A stretch of DNA of 64,000 bases, taken from contig URXY01000002.1 of NCBI GenBank assembly GCA_900552015.1, positions 21,006 through 85,005 on the forward strand, written 5' to 3'. Position numbers and translations under genes: made by a program. Below the pieces are notes generated by a model. The model was not told where the DNA came from. It saw only the letters and a program-made list of their open reading frames with translations, and did not search any database. Of this stretch, positions 8,558 to 17,382 are shown in pieces (the first letter of the stretch is position 1; each line of letters opens with the position of its first letter). The stretch is from an uncultured Eubacteriales bacterium. GTDB lineage: Bacteria > Bacillota > Clostridia > Oscillospirales > Oscillospiraceae.

Positions 8558-9711
8558 ATGGCAAAGAAACGCGCCAACGGCGAGGGCAACATCCGCAAGC
8601 GGTCTGATGGACGCTGGGAGGGTCGCTACACCGCAGGCTATCACCCCGAAACCGGAAAGCGCATCATCAAAAATGTACTTGGTAAGACGCAGGCGGAATG
8701 CAAGGCGAAGCTAAAGAAAGCCATTGAGGAGAGCCAGTCATTGGACGTCGGCCGCGCCGATGAATACACGGTTGTCGCTTGGCTGCGGACGTGGTTTGAA
8801 TTGTATGCCAAACCACACATTCGCCCATCCACCATGAACTACTACCACCGGAACATCGAACAGCATATCATCCCTGCTATCGGGGATATCCCGCTGAATA
8901 AGCTCACCACCCGTGACCTGCAAAAGCTCTACAACGATCTGCAAAGCAATGGCAGGTTGCGAAAGGTACAAAAAAGGAAAAACCCGGACTGAGCAATTCC
9001 ACTGTGCGCGGCATCCATATGATGCTGCACAACGCCCTTGACCGGGCGGTGAAGGAAAAACTCATTCTCAGCAATCCCACGGAGAACTGCATCATCCCTA
9101 AAATTGAAAAACAGGAGATGAATATCCTTCATCCAGACCACATCAGCGCATACCTTGACGCCGCTGAGCAGCGCGGCGCGCTCCCCATGTTTTATCTGGA
9201 ACTGGTCAGTGGATTGCGAAAAGGTGAACTGGTGGCGCTCCAATGGAGCGACCTCGACGAAGCCAACTGCACCATCTCCGTCAGTAAGCAGGCTAGCTGG
9301 GACACAGAGGGGAACCTCATTCTAAGCCAGCCTAAAACCGGAAATTCCATCCGCGAGGTGTCTATCTCGCAGGATGCCGTGGAGCTGCTGAAGCAGGAAC
9401 ACGCCAAACACCCCGACGATCCGTGGATGTTCCCATCCGGCAGAACAGGAGAAATGTATCACCCCGACTCGGTGGTAACACTCCGCAAGCGGATCCTCAA
9501 GGACGCGGGGCTGGAGCATATCAGGTTCCACGACCTGCGTCATACGTTCGCGACCCTGGCACTCCAAAACGGGGTGGACGTCAAAACCGTCAGCAGCATG
9601 CTGGGTCACTACGACGCGGGATTCACCCTGCGAACCTACACCCACGTCACACGGCAGATGCAGCAAAAGGCCGCAGAGAAAATGGGCAGCTTCATGGCAC
9701 AGATCCGATAA
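8558..9711 (+). pseudogene. int: Tyrosine recombinase (element integrase), one frameshift
   Basis: Two abutting frames make one site-specific integrase of about 384 residues. The first (8558-8992) carries the arm-type DNA-binding part (GEGNIRKRSDGRWEGRY) and the SAM-like core-binding domain (PSTMNYYHRNIEQHI). The second carries the catalytic domain with R in SGLRKGEL, HDLRHTFAT, LGHYDAGFT and the nucleophile region RTYTHV. The shift is minus-one at the six-A run near 8970-8975. One extra A restores the family sequence KEKPGLSNSTVRGIH. The start at 8558 follows AAAGGAGC. It is close to tRNA-Thr, the usual target setting for such enzymes. It may be intact if the missing A is an assembly error. 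Confidence 0.88.
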
Positions 9712-9726
9712 GTCCCGCAGGCAAGC

Positions 9727-9768
9727 AGAGCACCGGAAAGGAAGCAATTTCCTCTCCGGTGCTCTTTC
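9727..9768 (+). terminator. Rho-independent terminator of the integrase gene
   Basis: The stem AGAGCACCGGAAAGG pairs with CCTCTCCGGTGCTCT with one mismatch and is followed by a short T-run. Confidence 0.65.
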
Positions 9769-9920
9769 ACCCTTTCCGTGCATTTCCGCGTACCCATGGG
9801 GCATGAGCTGGCAGTAGGCGGCAAAGCCGCTGACTGCCAGCCGATGTGGGCCACGGTGTGGGGCAGGCAGTTGACTCACATTTTGGCCCACACCATTTTC
9901 AGCGTTTTTGCAACAAAAAA

Positions 9921-9950
9921 GCATCGAAAACCGAAGTTTTCGATGCTTTT
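9921..9950 (-). terminator. Terminator of tRNA-Thr
   Basis: The 10-bp stem GCATCGAAAA/TTTTCGATGC with loop CCGAAG lies immediately downstream of the tRNA on the minus strand, followed by TTTTTTG. Confidence 0.8.
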
Positions 9951-10026
9951 TGGAGCTGGTGGTGTGACTCGAACACATGACCTGCTGATTACGAATCAGC
10001 TGCTCTACCGACTGAGCTACACCAGC
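9951..10026 (-). tRNA. tRNA-Thr (anticodon CGT)
   Basis: This is a 76-base cloverleaf on the minus strand. The acceptor stem GCTGGTG pairs with CACCAGC. The D-arm is GCTCAGTCGGTAGAGC, the anticodon loop TTCGTAA gives CGT, and the T-loop is TTCGAGTC. The CCA end is encoded. Its 3' end faces the integrase gene, the arrangement of a tRNA used as an attachment site. I did not find a second copy of the tRNA 3' end in the window. Confidence 0.95.
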
Positions 10027-10108
10027 ACATTCATTCAAATGCAAATGGGATTATAGCATATACGACAGGGCTCGTCAAGTGATTTTGAAAATTTTCCGCC
10101 CCCGATTT

Positions 10109-11188
10109 TCAGGGCGCGCGGCGGCGCTTGCGGCGGATGCGGTTGATGTGGCGCTCAAAGTCGCCGCTGCCGATGAGCTCTGCGAGCACATACTGCTCGA
10201 AGACCGGTACCGTGCAGGAGTAGAAGCCAACCTCGCGGCGGAAGCGCTCGGCGAGCGCGGGCGGCAAGACCATATAGCCCACACGCATCGACGGGGCGAT
10301 GGTCTTGGAAAAGGTATTCATGTAAATGACGGACTGTTCGGGTTCAAGCGAAAAGAGCGTATCCTCGCTCTTTGTGGACACGCTGAATTCCGAGTCGAAG
10401 TCGTCCTCGACGATATAGCCGCCGCGCTCCTTTGCCCAGCGGAGGTATTCGCGGCGCTTGCCCGCGCTTGCGGTCACCAGGCTCGGGAAGCTGTGGAACG
10501 GCGTGACGTGCAGCACCGTTGCCTTTGCGCGGGCAAGCTCATCCGATCGGATGCCGTCGCTGCCGAGGCGCAGCATCTCGCACGTAACGCCGTGGGCCTG
10601 ATACACACGGCGAATTTTGTCGTAGGACGGGTCTTCCAGCGCAAAGACGCGGCCGCGTCCCAAAAGCTGCACGATGAGCCCGTAGAGATACTCCGCGCCC
10701 GAGCCGATGACGATCTGCCCCGGCTGCACGCTGATGCCGCGCGAGCGCGAGAGGTACGACGCGATGGCCCCGCGCAATTCCGCGCAGCCGTTGTTCGGGG
10801 ACTTTACAAGAATGCTCTCGCCGTACTCGCTGAGCACGCGCCGCATCGTTTTGGCAAGCGAGGGGAACGGGAATTCATCCTGTGCACCGTGGAAGGCGCC
10901 CACACGGCGCACCGTCTCCGTTTCCGAAACGGGAAAGCAGTCCGCCGCGGCAAAGCTCACAAAAAAGCCGCTGCGCTCGCGGGATTCCAAATACCCCTCG
11001 TCGCACAGGATCGCCAGCGCGTGCTCCACCGTGATGACGCTCACGCCCGTTTCGCTCGCGATGAGCCGCTTGCTGGGCATCTTCGTCCCCAGCGGGTAAA
11101 CGCCGCCCACAATATCGCGCCGCAGTTGATGATAGAGCTGCAAATAGGCACTCTGCGCGGCGCTCTTGTCGATGTGGTAGCGCATCAC
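10109..11188 (-). CDS. MocR/PdxR-type GntR regulator with aminotransferase domain, C-terminally truncated
   Basis: The 359-residue product has an N-terminal GntR winged helix (about 1-75, with YLQLYHQLRRDIVGG and LASETGVSVITVEHAL). A fold-type I aminotransferase-like domain follows, with PLP-site motifs YIVEDDFDSEF and MNTFSKTIAPSMRVGY; the lysine after SFSK-like FSK is present. Such fusions usually have 450-480 residues. This one stops after FERHINRIRRKRR, removing roughly the last 90-100 residues that close the aminotransferase small domain. It overlaps the end of lgt by 4 bases (ATGA), so it is the last gene of that operon. Function may be impaired; relatives regulate PLP or amino-acid metabolism. 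Confidence 0.85.
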   Translation of the reverse strand: MMRYHIDKSAAQSAYLQLYHQLRRDIVGGVYPLGTKMPSKRLIASETGVSVITVEHALAILCDEGYLESRERSGFFVSFAAADCFPVSETETVRRVGAFHGAQDEFPFPSLAKTMRRVLSEYGESILVKSPNNGCAELRGAIASYLSRSRGISVQPGQIVIGSGAEYLYGLIVQLLGRGRVFALEDPSYDKIRRVYQAHGVTCEMLRLGSDGIRSDELARAKATVLHVTPFHSFPSLVTASAGKRREYLRWAKERGGYIVEDDFDSEFSVSTKSEDTLFSLEPEQSVIYMNTFSKTIAPSMRVGYMVLPPALAERFRREVGFYSCTVPVFEQYVLAELIGSGDFERHINRIRRKRRRAP

Positions 11189-12186
11189 TCGCTGTCCTTC
11201 GAGGGCTCATCGGCGGACGGCTGCGCTTCCGCTGCGTCCTCTTCCGGAAGCGCGGAAGGTTCGTCCGAGACGGCGACCGCCTCCCCTTCCGCGGCTTCGG
11301 CGGCGGGAACCGGCGCGTGCGTCTTCACATAGAGCTTCGAGCCGTCGGCTTTTTTGATCTTGATCTGGTAGAGGAGCACCGCCGCGCTCACGAGCACCAT
11401 CACCAAAGACAGCGCCTGCGACACGCGGATGCGCTCGCCGAAGATCGTCCAGTCGAACAGATACAGGCTGTCGGTCCGCAGGCCCTCGATCCAGAAGCGG
11501 CCAATACCGTACCAAAGGAAGTAGAAGCAGGTGTTCTCGCCGTCGAAGCGGCGGGCGCGGGAAACGACAAAGTAGAGCAGCAGCAAACCGATCAGATTCC
11601 AGAGACTTTCGTAGAGGAACGTTGGGTGCACATCCACATAGGTCGTGGACGAGACCCACAGGCGCATCCGCCAGGGAAGGTCCGTAAGGCCGCCGAAGGC
11701 CTCGCGGTTCATGAAGTTGCCCCAGCGGCCGATGGCCTGCCCGATGAACAGGCCCTGCACACAGCAGTCCGCCAGCGCCCAGAACGAGAACTTTTTGCAG
11801 CGGCTGAAGATATACGCCGTCAAAAAGCCCGCGATGACGCCGCCGTAGATGGCAAGGCCGCCGTCCCAGATGCGGTAGGTCGAGGCCCAGTTGATCGACC
11901 CGTCGCTGTTGCGGAAGAGGTCGAGGTAAAAGAGCACGTAGTAGAGCCGCGCGCCGATGATGGAGATGGGGATGACCCATAGGATAGTGTCGATGACGTT
12001 ATCCTCGGTCAGGCCGTACTTCGGCGCCTGCTTCATGCAGAAATAAAGTCCCAGCAGCATACCGGCGGCGATGATGATGCCATACCAGTAGATGCCGTTT
12101 CCGATATCGAGCGCCTTGGAGGACGCGGTGAACTTCCAGTCGCCGAAAAGCCCCGGGAAGCTGATGGGTACGTCGGTAAATTTCAT
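11185..12186 (-). CDS. lgt: Prolipoprotein diacylglyceryl transferase
   Basis: This enzyme adds diacylglycerol from phosphatidylglycerol to the lipobox cysteine of prelipoproteins in the membrane. The 333-residue protein contains the Lgt signature GRWGNFMNREAFGG and the conserved HPTFLYESLWN segment, with about seven membrane helices. The start at 12186 (MKFTDVPISFPGLF) is the family start. After the last helix there is an unusual acidic, Ala/Glu-rich tail of about 55 residues, beginning near KADGSKLYVKTH, which typical Lgt proteins lack. It follows two M16 peptidase genes and precedes the MocR gene on the same strand. Confidence 0.95.
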   Translation of the reverse strand: MKFTDVPISFPGLFGDWKFTASSKALDIGNGIYWYGIIIAAGMLLGLYFCMKQAPKYGLTEDNVIDTILWVIPISIIGARLYYVLFYLDLFRNSDGSINWASTYRIWDGGLAIYGGVIAGFLTAYIFSRCKKFSFWALADCCVQGLFIGQAIGRWGNFMNREAFGGLTDLPWRMRLWVSSTTYVDVHPTFLYESLWNLIGLLLLYFVVSRARRFDGENTCFYFLWYGIGRFWIEGLRTDSLYLFDWTIFGERIRVSQALSLVMVLVSAAVLLYQIKIKKADGSKLYVKTHAPVPAAEAAEGEAVAVSDEPSALPEEDAAEAQPSADEPSKDSE

Positions 12187-12193
12187 AGAACGA

Positions 12194-13480
12194 TCAACCT
12201 TCTTTTTTCGGTTCGATGATGGAGATGGCGCGGCGCTCGACGGTGAGATTCTCGCGCAGGAAGCGCTCAACGTCGGTCTTTTCAATGCTCTCGTAGGCCT
12301 CGGGGAACTTGAGCGCGTCGAAATGGCGGAAATAGCCGTCGATGAGCGAGACGGCGATATTTTCAAACGAGTTGAGCGCGCGCAGCGTCGCGCCAAAGCT
12401 CGCACGGCGGATCTGCTCGAAAAACGCAGGATCGATGCCCTCGCGCGCAAGGCGCTGCGCCTCTTGCAAAATGGCATCACTCACCTTCTGCGGCTGCTCG
12501 CTCTCGCCGCCGGCGCATAGGACAGCGACGCCTGGAAGCTGGTCAAAGCCGCCGCCGAAGCTCGAATTGATGAGCCCCTCGTCGTAAAGGCGCTGGTAGA
12601 GCGGCGAGGAATCGCCGAGCAGCACATCACAGGCCATCTCGCCGATGAGCGACTGGCGCATGAGGTCCTTTTCGTCCACCGCGCACTTGAAGCCCACAAG
12701 GAACTGCGGCAGCGCGACCTCCATCTGCGCGGTGGTCTCGTGCTGCGCGGCAGCATCCTCTTCTTCCTCGCCGTAGCAGCGCGCGATCTCCTCGCCGCGC
12801 TCGCGCGGAAGGACCTCTTCCGCAAGGGCGATGACTTTGTCCGCGTCGACATTGCCGACGACGCACAGTGCCATATTGGACGGGCAGTAGAACGCGCGGT
12901 GGCAGTCGTAGAGCGTCTGCGCGGTGATCTCCGCGATGCTCTCGACCGTACCCGCAATGGGCACGCGCGCGGGCGACGAGCGGTACAGGCAGGCAAGGAG
13001 CCTTTCGTAGACCTGCCATTCGGGCGAATCCTCGACCATGCGGATCTCCTGACCGATGATGCCGCGTTCCTTTTCCACGCTCTCCTCCGTAAAATACGGC
13101 ACGGAGACGAAGGAGAGCAGGATGCGCAGGTTCTCTTCAAAATGCTCGGTACAGTCAAAATAATAGCCCGTCATGGCATTGGAGGTAAAGGCGTTCGGCT
13201 CCGCGCCGTTCTGCGAGAGCCGCTGGAGGGCGTTGCCGTCCTCCGTGTCGAACATCTTATGCTCTAAATAGTGCGCAATGCCCGCGGGCGTCGTGCGCTT
13301 TTCGCCGTTCTGGATGAACTGCATATCCATGCCGCCGTAGCGTGTGGCGAAAAAGGCATACTTTTTGCGGTGCTTCGGCTTGGGAACGATGAAAAGCTTC
13401 AGGCCGTTCGGCAGCGTCGCCTCGACGACCGTCTCGCCGATGCGAGGGTACAATACTTCTTTTTTATCCATTTGCGCCAT
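12194..13480 (-). CDS. M16 family zinc peptidase (YmfH/PqqL-like), catalytic subunit
   Basis: This 428-residue insulinase-type protein contains the inverted zinc motif HYLEH at residues 70-74 and the distal glutamate in GQEIRM. It therefore has the residues for catalysis. The M16 peptidase domain fills the first half and the inactive-fold domain the second. It starts inside the end of the preceding gene (17-base overlap), whose product is the motif-less partner. Such pairs (compare YmfF/YmfH and AlbE/AlbF of Bacillus subtilis) form heterodimers that clip peptides, sometimes modified ones. No bacteriocin precursor is visible nearby, so a housekeeping role is more likely. Confidence 0.9.
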   Translation of the reverse strand: MAQMDKKEVLYPRIGETVVEATLPNGLKLFIVPKPKHRKKYAFFATRYGGMDMQFIQNGEKRTTPAGIAHYLEHKMFDTEDGNALQRLSQNGAEPNAFTSNAMTGYYFDCTEHFEENLRILLSFVSVPYFTEESVEKERGIIGQEIRMVEDSPEWQVYERLLACLYRSSPARVPIAGTVESIAEITAQTLYDCHRAFYCPSNMALCVVGNVDADKVIALAEEVLPRERGEEIARCYGEEEEDAAAQHETTAQMEVALPQFLVGFKCAVDEKDLMRQSLIGEMACDVLLGDSSPLYQRLYDEGLINSSFGGGFDQLPGVAVLCAGGESEQPQKVSDAILQEAQRLAREGIDPAFFEQIRRASFGATLRALNSFENIAVSLIDGYFRHFDALKFPEAYESIEKTDVERFLRENLTVERRAISIIEPKKEG

Positions 13481-14738
13481 CCTCCCCTGTGAGGAAATAG
13501 ATCGTATCGAGCGTCATGCTCTGCGCCGCCTCGGCGATACGCTCATTCGTCACGTCTCTGAGCGCTGCGATGAGCTCCTCCGCCGTCTCGCGGATGCCCG
13601 TCGCCGCCTGACCGAGGGCATTTTCCTCCATGCGCCCGGCGCTGTCGCCGCGCGATTCAAGAGAGGCGATGAGGCACGCCCTTGCGCCCTCGACCTCCCA
13701 GCGCTCAAATTCGCCGCGCTGCACGGCGGCAAGCTGGGCAAGGATCTCTCGCTTGGCAGTTTCCACATCCCCGTGCTCGATGCCCGACGACACCGTGACG
13801 ATGCCCTTGGAGCGATGATACGAAGACGAGGCATAATAGCAGAGGGAGAGCTTCTCGCGCACGTTCAAAAAGAGCTTGGAGTTGCTGTAGCCGCCGAAGA
13901 TGAGGTTTGCGAGCATCATCGCGCTCGCGTCGTTCGTGCCGACGCGCCAGCCCATCGAGAGCTTGCCCTGCGTCACGTCCATGCGCTCGGTGATCTCGCG
14001 CGGCGAGAGCGGCGCATCCTTCTTCTCCGCGGCGGCGGGCGGAACGACCGCCGCGCGCTGCAAGGGGGCAAGCGCGCGGGCGAGCGCGCCCTCAACGCGC
14101 TTTCGCTCGGCACTGCCGCAGTAGAAAAGCTCTAGGTGCGCCGTGGACAAAAGCTCCTGATAATAGCGGAAGAGCGTCTGGTTGGTGATCTTCTCGACTC
14201 GCGCGATGGAACCGAATTTGTCCACCCCGTAGCGCTCGCCGCGGCACATCTCCTGCAAAAGGCGGAGGTCTGCATAGTCGCGCTTGTCGTTGATGATGCC
14301 GCGGATGGCGTCGATAAGGTTCTGCTTCTCGCTTTCCACATAGTCGCTCAAGAAGCGGCCGTTGCGCGTCACGGGGTCGAGCAGCAGCTCACCCAGAAGG
14401 TCGCACATCGGCTCAAGGAGCTTCTCCCCGCCGGGAACGAAGGCCTCGTCGATGAAGCTCGCGGCAAAGCCGATGCACTGGTTCTCCCCCTTTTTGCGCA
14501 CCGTGCAGCCGATCGACGAGCCGTAGAGCAGGTCGAGCGCCGTGGAGAGTGAGCGCATATCGGGATGCTCCATCGTGCCGCGGCGCAGCACGCTCGGCAG
14601 CAGCGCGCCGAAGCTCGCCGTCTCCTCCGAAAGCGGCGTGATGAGCTGCAAGCTCAGTGTACCTGTTTTGAATTTATCCGACCGCACATGGTTGAGGCAT
14701 ACCTCGGGTGCGATCTCACATCTGACCGGTTCCATCAC
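13464..14738 (-). CDS. M16 family peptidase-like protein, non-catalytic partner (YmfF-like)
   Basis: This 424-residue M16-fold protein lacks HxxEH at the position where the downstream gene has it. The equivalent region reads SFGALLPSVLRRGTMEHPDM. The C-terminal half keeps the typical NLIFGGYSNSKLFLNVREKLSLCYYASS pattern. It is the first gene of the M16-M16-lgt-mocR run and overlaps the catalytic subunit by 17 bases, consistent with a stoichiometric heterodimer. The start is at 14738 (two adjacent ATG codons; AGGAGGAATC lies upstream). Confidence 0.88.
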   Translation of the reverse strand: MMEPVRCEIAPEVCLNHVRSDKFKTGTLSLQLITPLSEETASFGALLPSVLRRGTMEHPDMRSLSTALDLLYGSSIGCTVRKKGENQCIGFAASFIDEAFVPGGEKLLEPMCDLLGELLLDPVTRNGRFLSDYVESEKQNLIDAIRGIINDKRDYADLRLLQEMCRGERYGVDKFGSIARVEKITNQTLFRYYQELLSTAHLELFYCGSAERKRVEGALARALAPLQRAAVVPPAAAEKKDAPLSPREITERMDVTQGKLSMGWRVGTNDASAMMLANLIFGGYSNSKLFLNVREKLSLCYYASSSYHRSKGIVTVSSGIEHGDVETAKREILAQLAAVQRGEFERWEVEGARACLIASLESRGDSAGRMEENALGQAATGIRETAEELIAALRDVTNERIAEAAQSMTLDTIYFLTGEDGANG

Positions 14739-14887
14739 CGATTCCTCCTGTGGTCATTTTTTCAGAATTTGACCTTAGGATACCACGAAACCATGAACAA
14801 TTCCACTCTTTTCTCCCCGAAAGGCGGCGCGGCGCGTAAAAAGGCGGGACTTTTCCGCCCGCGTGACGTTTTTCTTGCGATTTTTCC

Positions 14888-14916
14888 TTGACAATTCTGA
14901 TAAAATCATGTAAACT
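14888..14916 (+). promoter_or_regulatory. Sigma-A promoter for ylxM-ffh operon
   Basis: TTGACA (14888-14893) and TAAACT (14911-14916) are separated by 17 bases and lie about 60 bases upstream of ylxM. Confidence 0.7.
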
Positions 14917-14974
14917 GATTCGTGTTGTAAAGCGTTAGAACTTTACAGAAGAATCTGAATCAAGGAGGAACCCC

Positions 14975-15340
14975 ATGAAAAATCAGACCTTTCGTATGAC
15001 GATGCTCTTCGACTTTTATGGGGAGCTTCTCACCGACCGCCAGAAGGAATTCTACGATCTCTATTATAATGAGGACCTGTCGCTGTCCGAGATCGCCGAG
15101 AACTACGGCATCTCCCGTCAGGGCGTGCGCGATGTGATCGTGCGCGCGGAGAACTACATGACCGAGATCGAAGACAAGACGGGGCTGATCAAGCGCTTCA
15201 TACAGCTAAAGCCCCACGCGGAAAAAATCGCCGACGCGGCCGAGCAGATCAGCCAGATCAATTTCCGCCGGTATGAAGACCGCCAGCTCGAAGAGCTTAC
15301 CGGCGTGATCCGGGCCGAGGCGGCGGCACTCAAGGAGTAA
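14975..15340 (+). CDS. ylxM: YlxM/UPF0122 sigma-like DNA-binding protein
   Basis: This 121-residue protein has a region-4-like helix-turn-helix. Visible features are the FDFYGELLTDRQKEFYDLYYNED start, SLSEIAENYGISRQGVRDVI as the recognition helix-turn-helix and a helical C-terminus. The family sits next to ffh in most Firmicutes and is thought to modulate the signal recognition particle pathway. ffh follows after 7 bases, so co-transcription is clear. The ribosome site AAGGAGGAA precedes the start. Confidence 0.93.
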   Translation: MKNQTFRMTMLFDFYGELLTDRQKEFYDLYYNEDLSLSEIAENYGISRQGVRDVIVRAENYMTEIEDKTGLIKRFIQLKPHAEKIADAAEQISQINFRRYEDRQLEELTGVIRAEAAALKE

Positions 15341-15347
15341 CAGTTCC

Positions 15348-16715
15348 ATGGCTTTTGAAGGACTCAGCGAAAAACTCAATGCCACATTCAAGAACCTGCG
15401 CGGTAAGGGCCGCCTGAGCGAAGAGGACATTAAGCTCGCAATGCGCGAGGTGCGCCTGGCGCTCCTTGAAGCGGACGTGAGCTACAAGGTCGTCAAGGAC
15501 TTTGTCAAGACCGTGTCCGAGCGCGCCGTCGGCGTCGAAGTGCTCGACAGCCTGACCCCCGCCCAGCAGGTCATCAAGATCGTCAACGAAGAACTGACGA
15601 ATCTGATGGGCGGCGCAAACGCCAAGCTCACCTTCGCCTCCAGACCGCCGACGGTCGTGATGATGGTCGGCTTGCAGGGCGCCGGTAAGACGACGAATGT
15701 CGCCAAGCTCGCGGGCTATTTCCGCAAGCAGGGCCACCGCCCGCTGCTCACAGCGTGCGACGTGTACCGTCCTGCCGCCATCACGCAGCTGCAGGTCGTC
15801 GGCAAGCAGCTGAACATCCCCGTTTTCGAAATGGGGCAGATCGATCCTGTGACCATCGCGCAGGAAGCGCTCAAGTATGCCGGCGACCACGGCAACGACA
15901 TCGTCTTCCTCGATACCGCAGGCCGCCTGCACATCGACGAGGCGCTGATGGACGAGCTCAAGCGCGTCAAAGCCGCCGTCAAGCCGACCGAGATCCTGCT
16001 CGTTGTCGACGCGATGACCGGTCAGGACGCGGTGAATGCCGCCACCGCCTTTGACGAGGCGCTCGGCATCGACGGCGTCGTGCTCACAAAGCTCGACGGC
16101 GACGCCCGCGGCGGCGCGGCGCTTTCCATCCGCGCGGCCACCGGCAAGCCCATCAAGTTCATCGGCACGGGCGAAAAGCTCGACATGATCGAGCCCTTCC
16201 ACCCCGACCGCATGGCCCAGCGCATCCTCGGCATGGGCGATGTGCTGTCCTTCATCGAGCGTGCCGAGCAGAGCATTGACCAGGAAAAGGCCAAGAAGCT
16301 CGAGGAAAAGCTCAAGAAGAACCGCTTCACGCTCACCGATTATTATGACCAGCTCATGCAGCTCAAGAACATGGGCAGCCTCGAGCAGATCGCAGGCATG
16401 ATGCCAGGCCAGCTCGGCAAGCAGCTCGCCGGCGCGGAGATCGACCCGAAGATGATGGCCCACACCGAGGCGATCATCCTCTCGATGACGCCCTACGAGC
16501 GCGAGAATCCCGCTGTGCTCGGCGCGAGCCGCAAGCGCCGCATCGCCGCCGGCTGCGGACTTGAGGTCGTGGACGTCAACCGCCTTCTCAAGCAGTTCGA
16601 GCTCATGCAGGACATGATCAAGCAAATGAACCGCGGCAAGATGCCCAAGGGCATGGGCGGTATGGGCGGCGGAGGCCGGATGCGCGGCTTCGGACGCAAG
16701 AAACGTTTCAAATAA
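15348..16715 (+). CDS. ffh: Signal recognition particle protein Ffh (SRP54)
   Basis: This 455-residue GTPase binds signal peptides of nascent membrane and secreted proteins and delivers ribosomes to FtsY. The N domain (1-90) is followed by the G domain with GLQGAGKTT (108-116), DTAGR and TKLDGDARGG. The methionine-rich M domain ends with a glycine-rich tail (MPKGMGGMGGGG). Length and order are normal. It sits in the conserved ylxM-ffh-rpsP block. Confidence 0.97.
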   Translation: MAFEGLSEKLNATFKNLRGKGRLSEEDIKLAMREVRLALLEADVSYKVVKDFVKTVSERAVGVEVLDSLTPAQQVIKIVNEELTNLMGGANAKLTFASRPPTVVMMVGLQGAGKTTNVAKLAGYFRKQGHRPLLTACDVYRPAAITQLQVVGKQLNIPVFEMGQIDPVTIAQEALKYAGDHGNDIVFLDTAGRLHIDEALMDELKRVKAAVKPTEILLVVDAMTGQDAVNAATAFDEALGIDGVVLTKLDGDARGGAALSIRAATGKPIKFIGTGEKLDMIEPFHPDRMAQRILGMGDVLSFIERAEQSIDQEKAKKLEEKLKKNRFTLTDYYDQLMQLKNMGSLEQIAGMMPGQLGKQLAGAEIDPKMMAHTEAIILSMTPYERENPAVLGASRKRRIAAGCGLEVVDVNRLLKQFELMQDMIKQMNRGKMPKGMGGMGGGGRMRGFGRKKRFK

Positions 16716-16783
16716 GTTGATCGAGTGCACAAGCATTTCATCATACATACAAAAACACATTTATTTTTTGGAGGTATTTCACC

Positions 16784-17023
16784 ATGGTCAAAATTCGTCT
16801 GCGCAGAATGGGCGCTAAGAAGGCTCCCTTCTATCGTGTTGTCGTTGCCGATTCCCGCTATCCCCGCGATGGCCGCTTCATCGAAGAGATCGGCACCTAC
16901 AACCCCTGCGTCTCCCCCGCTGAGATCAAGATCGACGCCGAGCGTGCTCAGGAGTGGATCAAGACCGGCGCTCAGCCCACCGACACGGTCCGCGAGCTGC
17001 TGAAGAAAGTCAACGCGCTGTAA
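16784..17023 (+). CDS. rpsP: 30S ribosomal protein S16
   Basis: This is a 79-residue S16 with the family start [25 protein letters not shown] and a normal C-terminus. GGAGG lies before the start. It is followed after 18 bases by khpA, the usual Firmicute order. Confidence 0.97.
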   Translation: MVKIRLRRMGAKKAPFYRVVVADSRYPRDGRFIEEIGTYNPCVSPAEIKIDAERAQEWIKTGAQPTDTVRELLKKVNAL

Positions 17024-17041
17024 GAGCACGGGGTGCAAGAA

Positions 17042-17272
17042 ATGAAAGACTTGCTGCTCTACATCGCCCGCAGCCTTGTTGAGCATCCCGATGACGTCAC
17101 CGTCACGGAAAAGCAGGGCGCAGACGAGCTTACGTTGGAGCTGCGCGTCGCACCTGACGATATGGGCAAGGTCATTGGCCGTCAGGGTCGTATTGCCAAG
17201 GAGATCCGCACGGTCGTCCGTTCCTATGCTCAGCGCACCGGCGTAAAGGTGTCTGTTGACATCGTAGACTGA
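17042..17272 (+). CDS. khpA: KH-domain RNA-binding protein KhpA
   Basis: This 76-residue single KH-domain protein carries the GxxG loop in GKVIGRQGRIAKEIR. KhpA pairs with KhpB (EloR/Jag) and influences cell elongation and small-RNA binding in Gram-positive bacteria. I place the start at ATG 17042 (MKDLLLYIARSLVEHP, the usual family start) with GGGGTG upstream. A GTG at 17033 in frame is an alternative that would add three residues. Confidence 0.92.
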   Translation: MKDLLLYIARSLVEHPDDVTVTEKQGADELTLELRVAPDDMGKVIGRQGRIAKEIRTVVRSYAQRTGVKVSVDIVD

Positions 17273-17280
17273 ACGAAAAA

Positions 17281-17316
17281 AATGTTCCCGGGAAGTTCCC
17301 GGGAACATTTTTTATT
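17281..17316 (+). terminator. Terminator after khpA
   Basis: A strong GC-rich stem (AATGTTCCCGGGAA and its complement) is followed by TTTTTT. Confidence 0.9.
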
Positions 17317-17317
17317 C

Positions 17318-17346
17318 TTGCCATCCCTCCCCGATTCCGCTATACT
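17318..17346 (+). promoter_or_regulatory. Promoter for rimM-trmD
   Basis: TTGCCA (17318-17323), a 17-base spacer and TATACT (17341-17346) lie directly after the khpA terminator. This separates rimM-trmD from the upstream transcript. Confidence 0.7.
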
Positions 17347-17382
17347 GGTACAATACAACGAGTATGCAAAGGAGAATGACAC

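Noticed and set aside
8958..9003. Programmed minus-one frameshifting in the integrase
   Set aside because: The six-A run is not in a canonical X-XXY-YYZ register for the upstream frame, and integrases of this family are single-frame; a missing base is simpler.
12194..14738. Bacteriocin-processing role for the M16 pair (AlbEF-like)
   Set aside because: No precursor peptide, radical SAM enzyme or transporter lies nearby; the neighbours are lgt and a MocR gene.
15330..16760. A 476-codon open frame on the minus strand opposite ffh
   Set aside because: The ffh frame is unmistakable; the antisense frame is His/Ala/Leu-rich without motifs.
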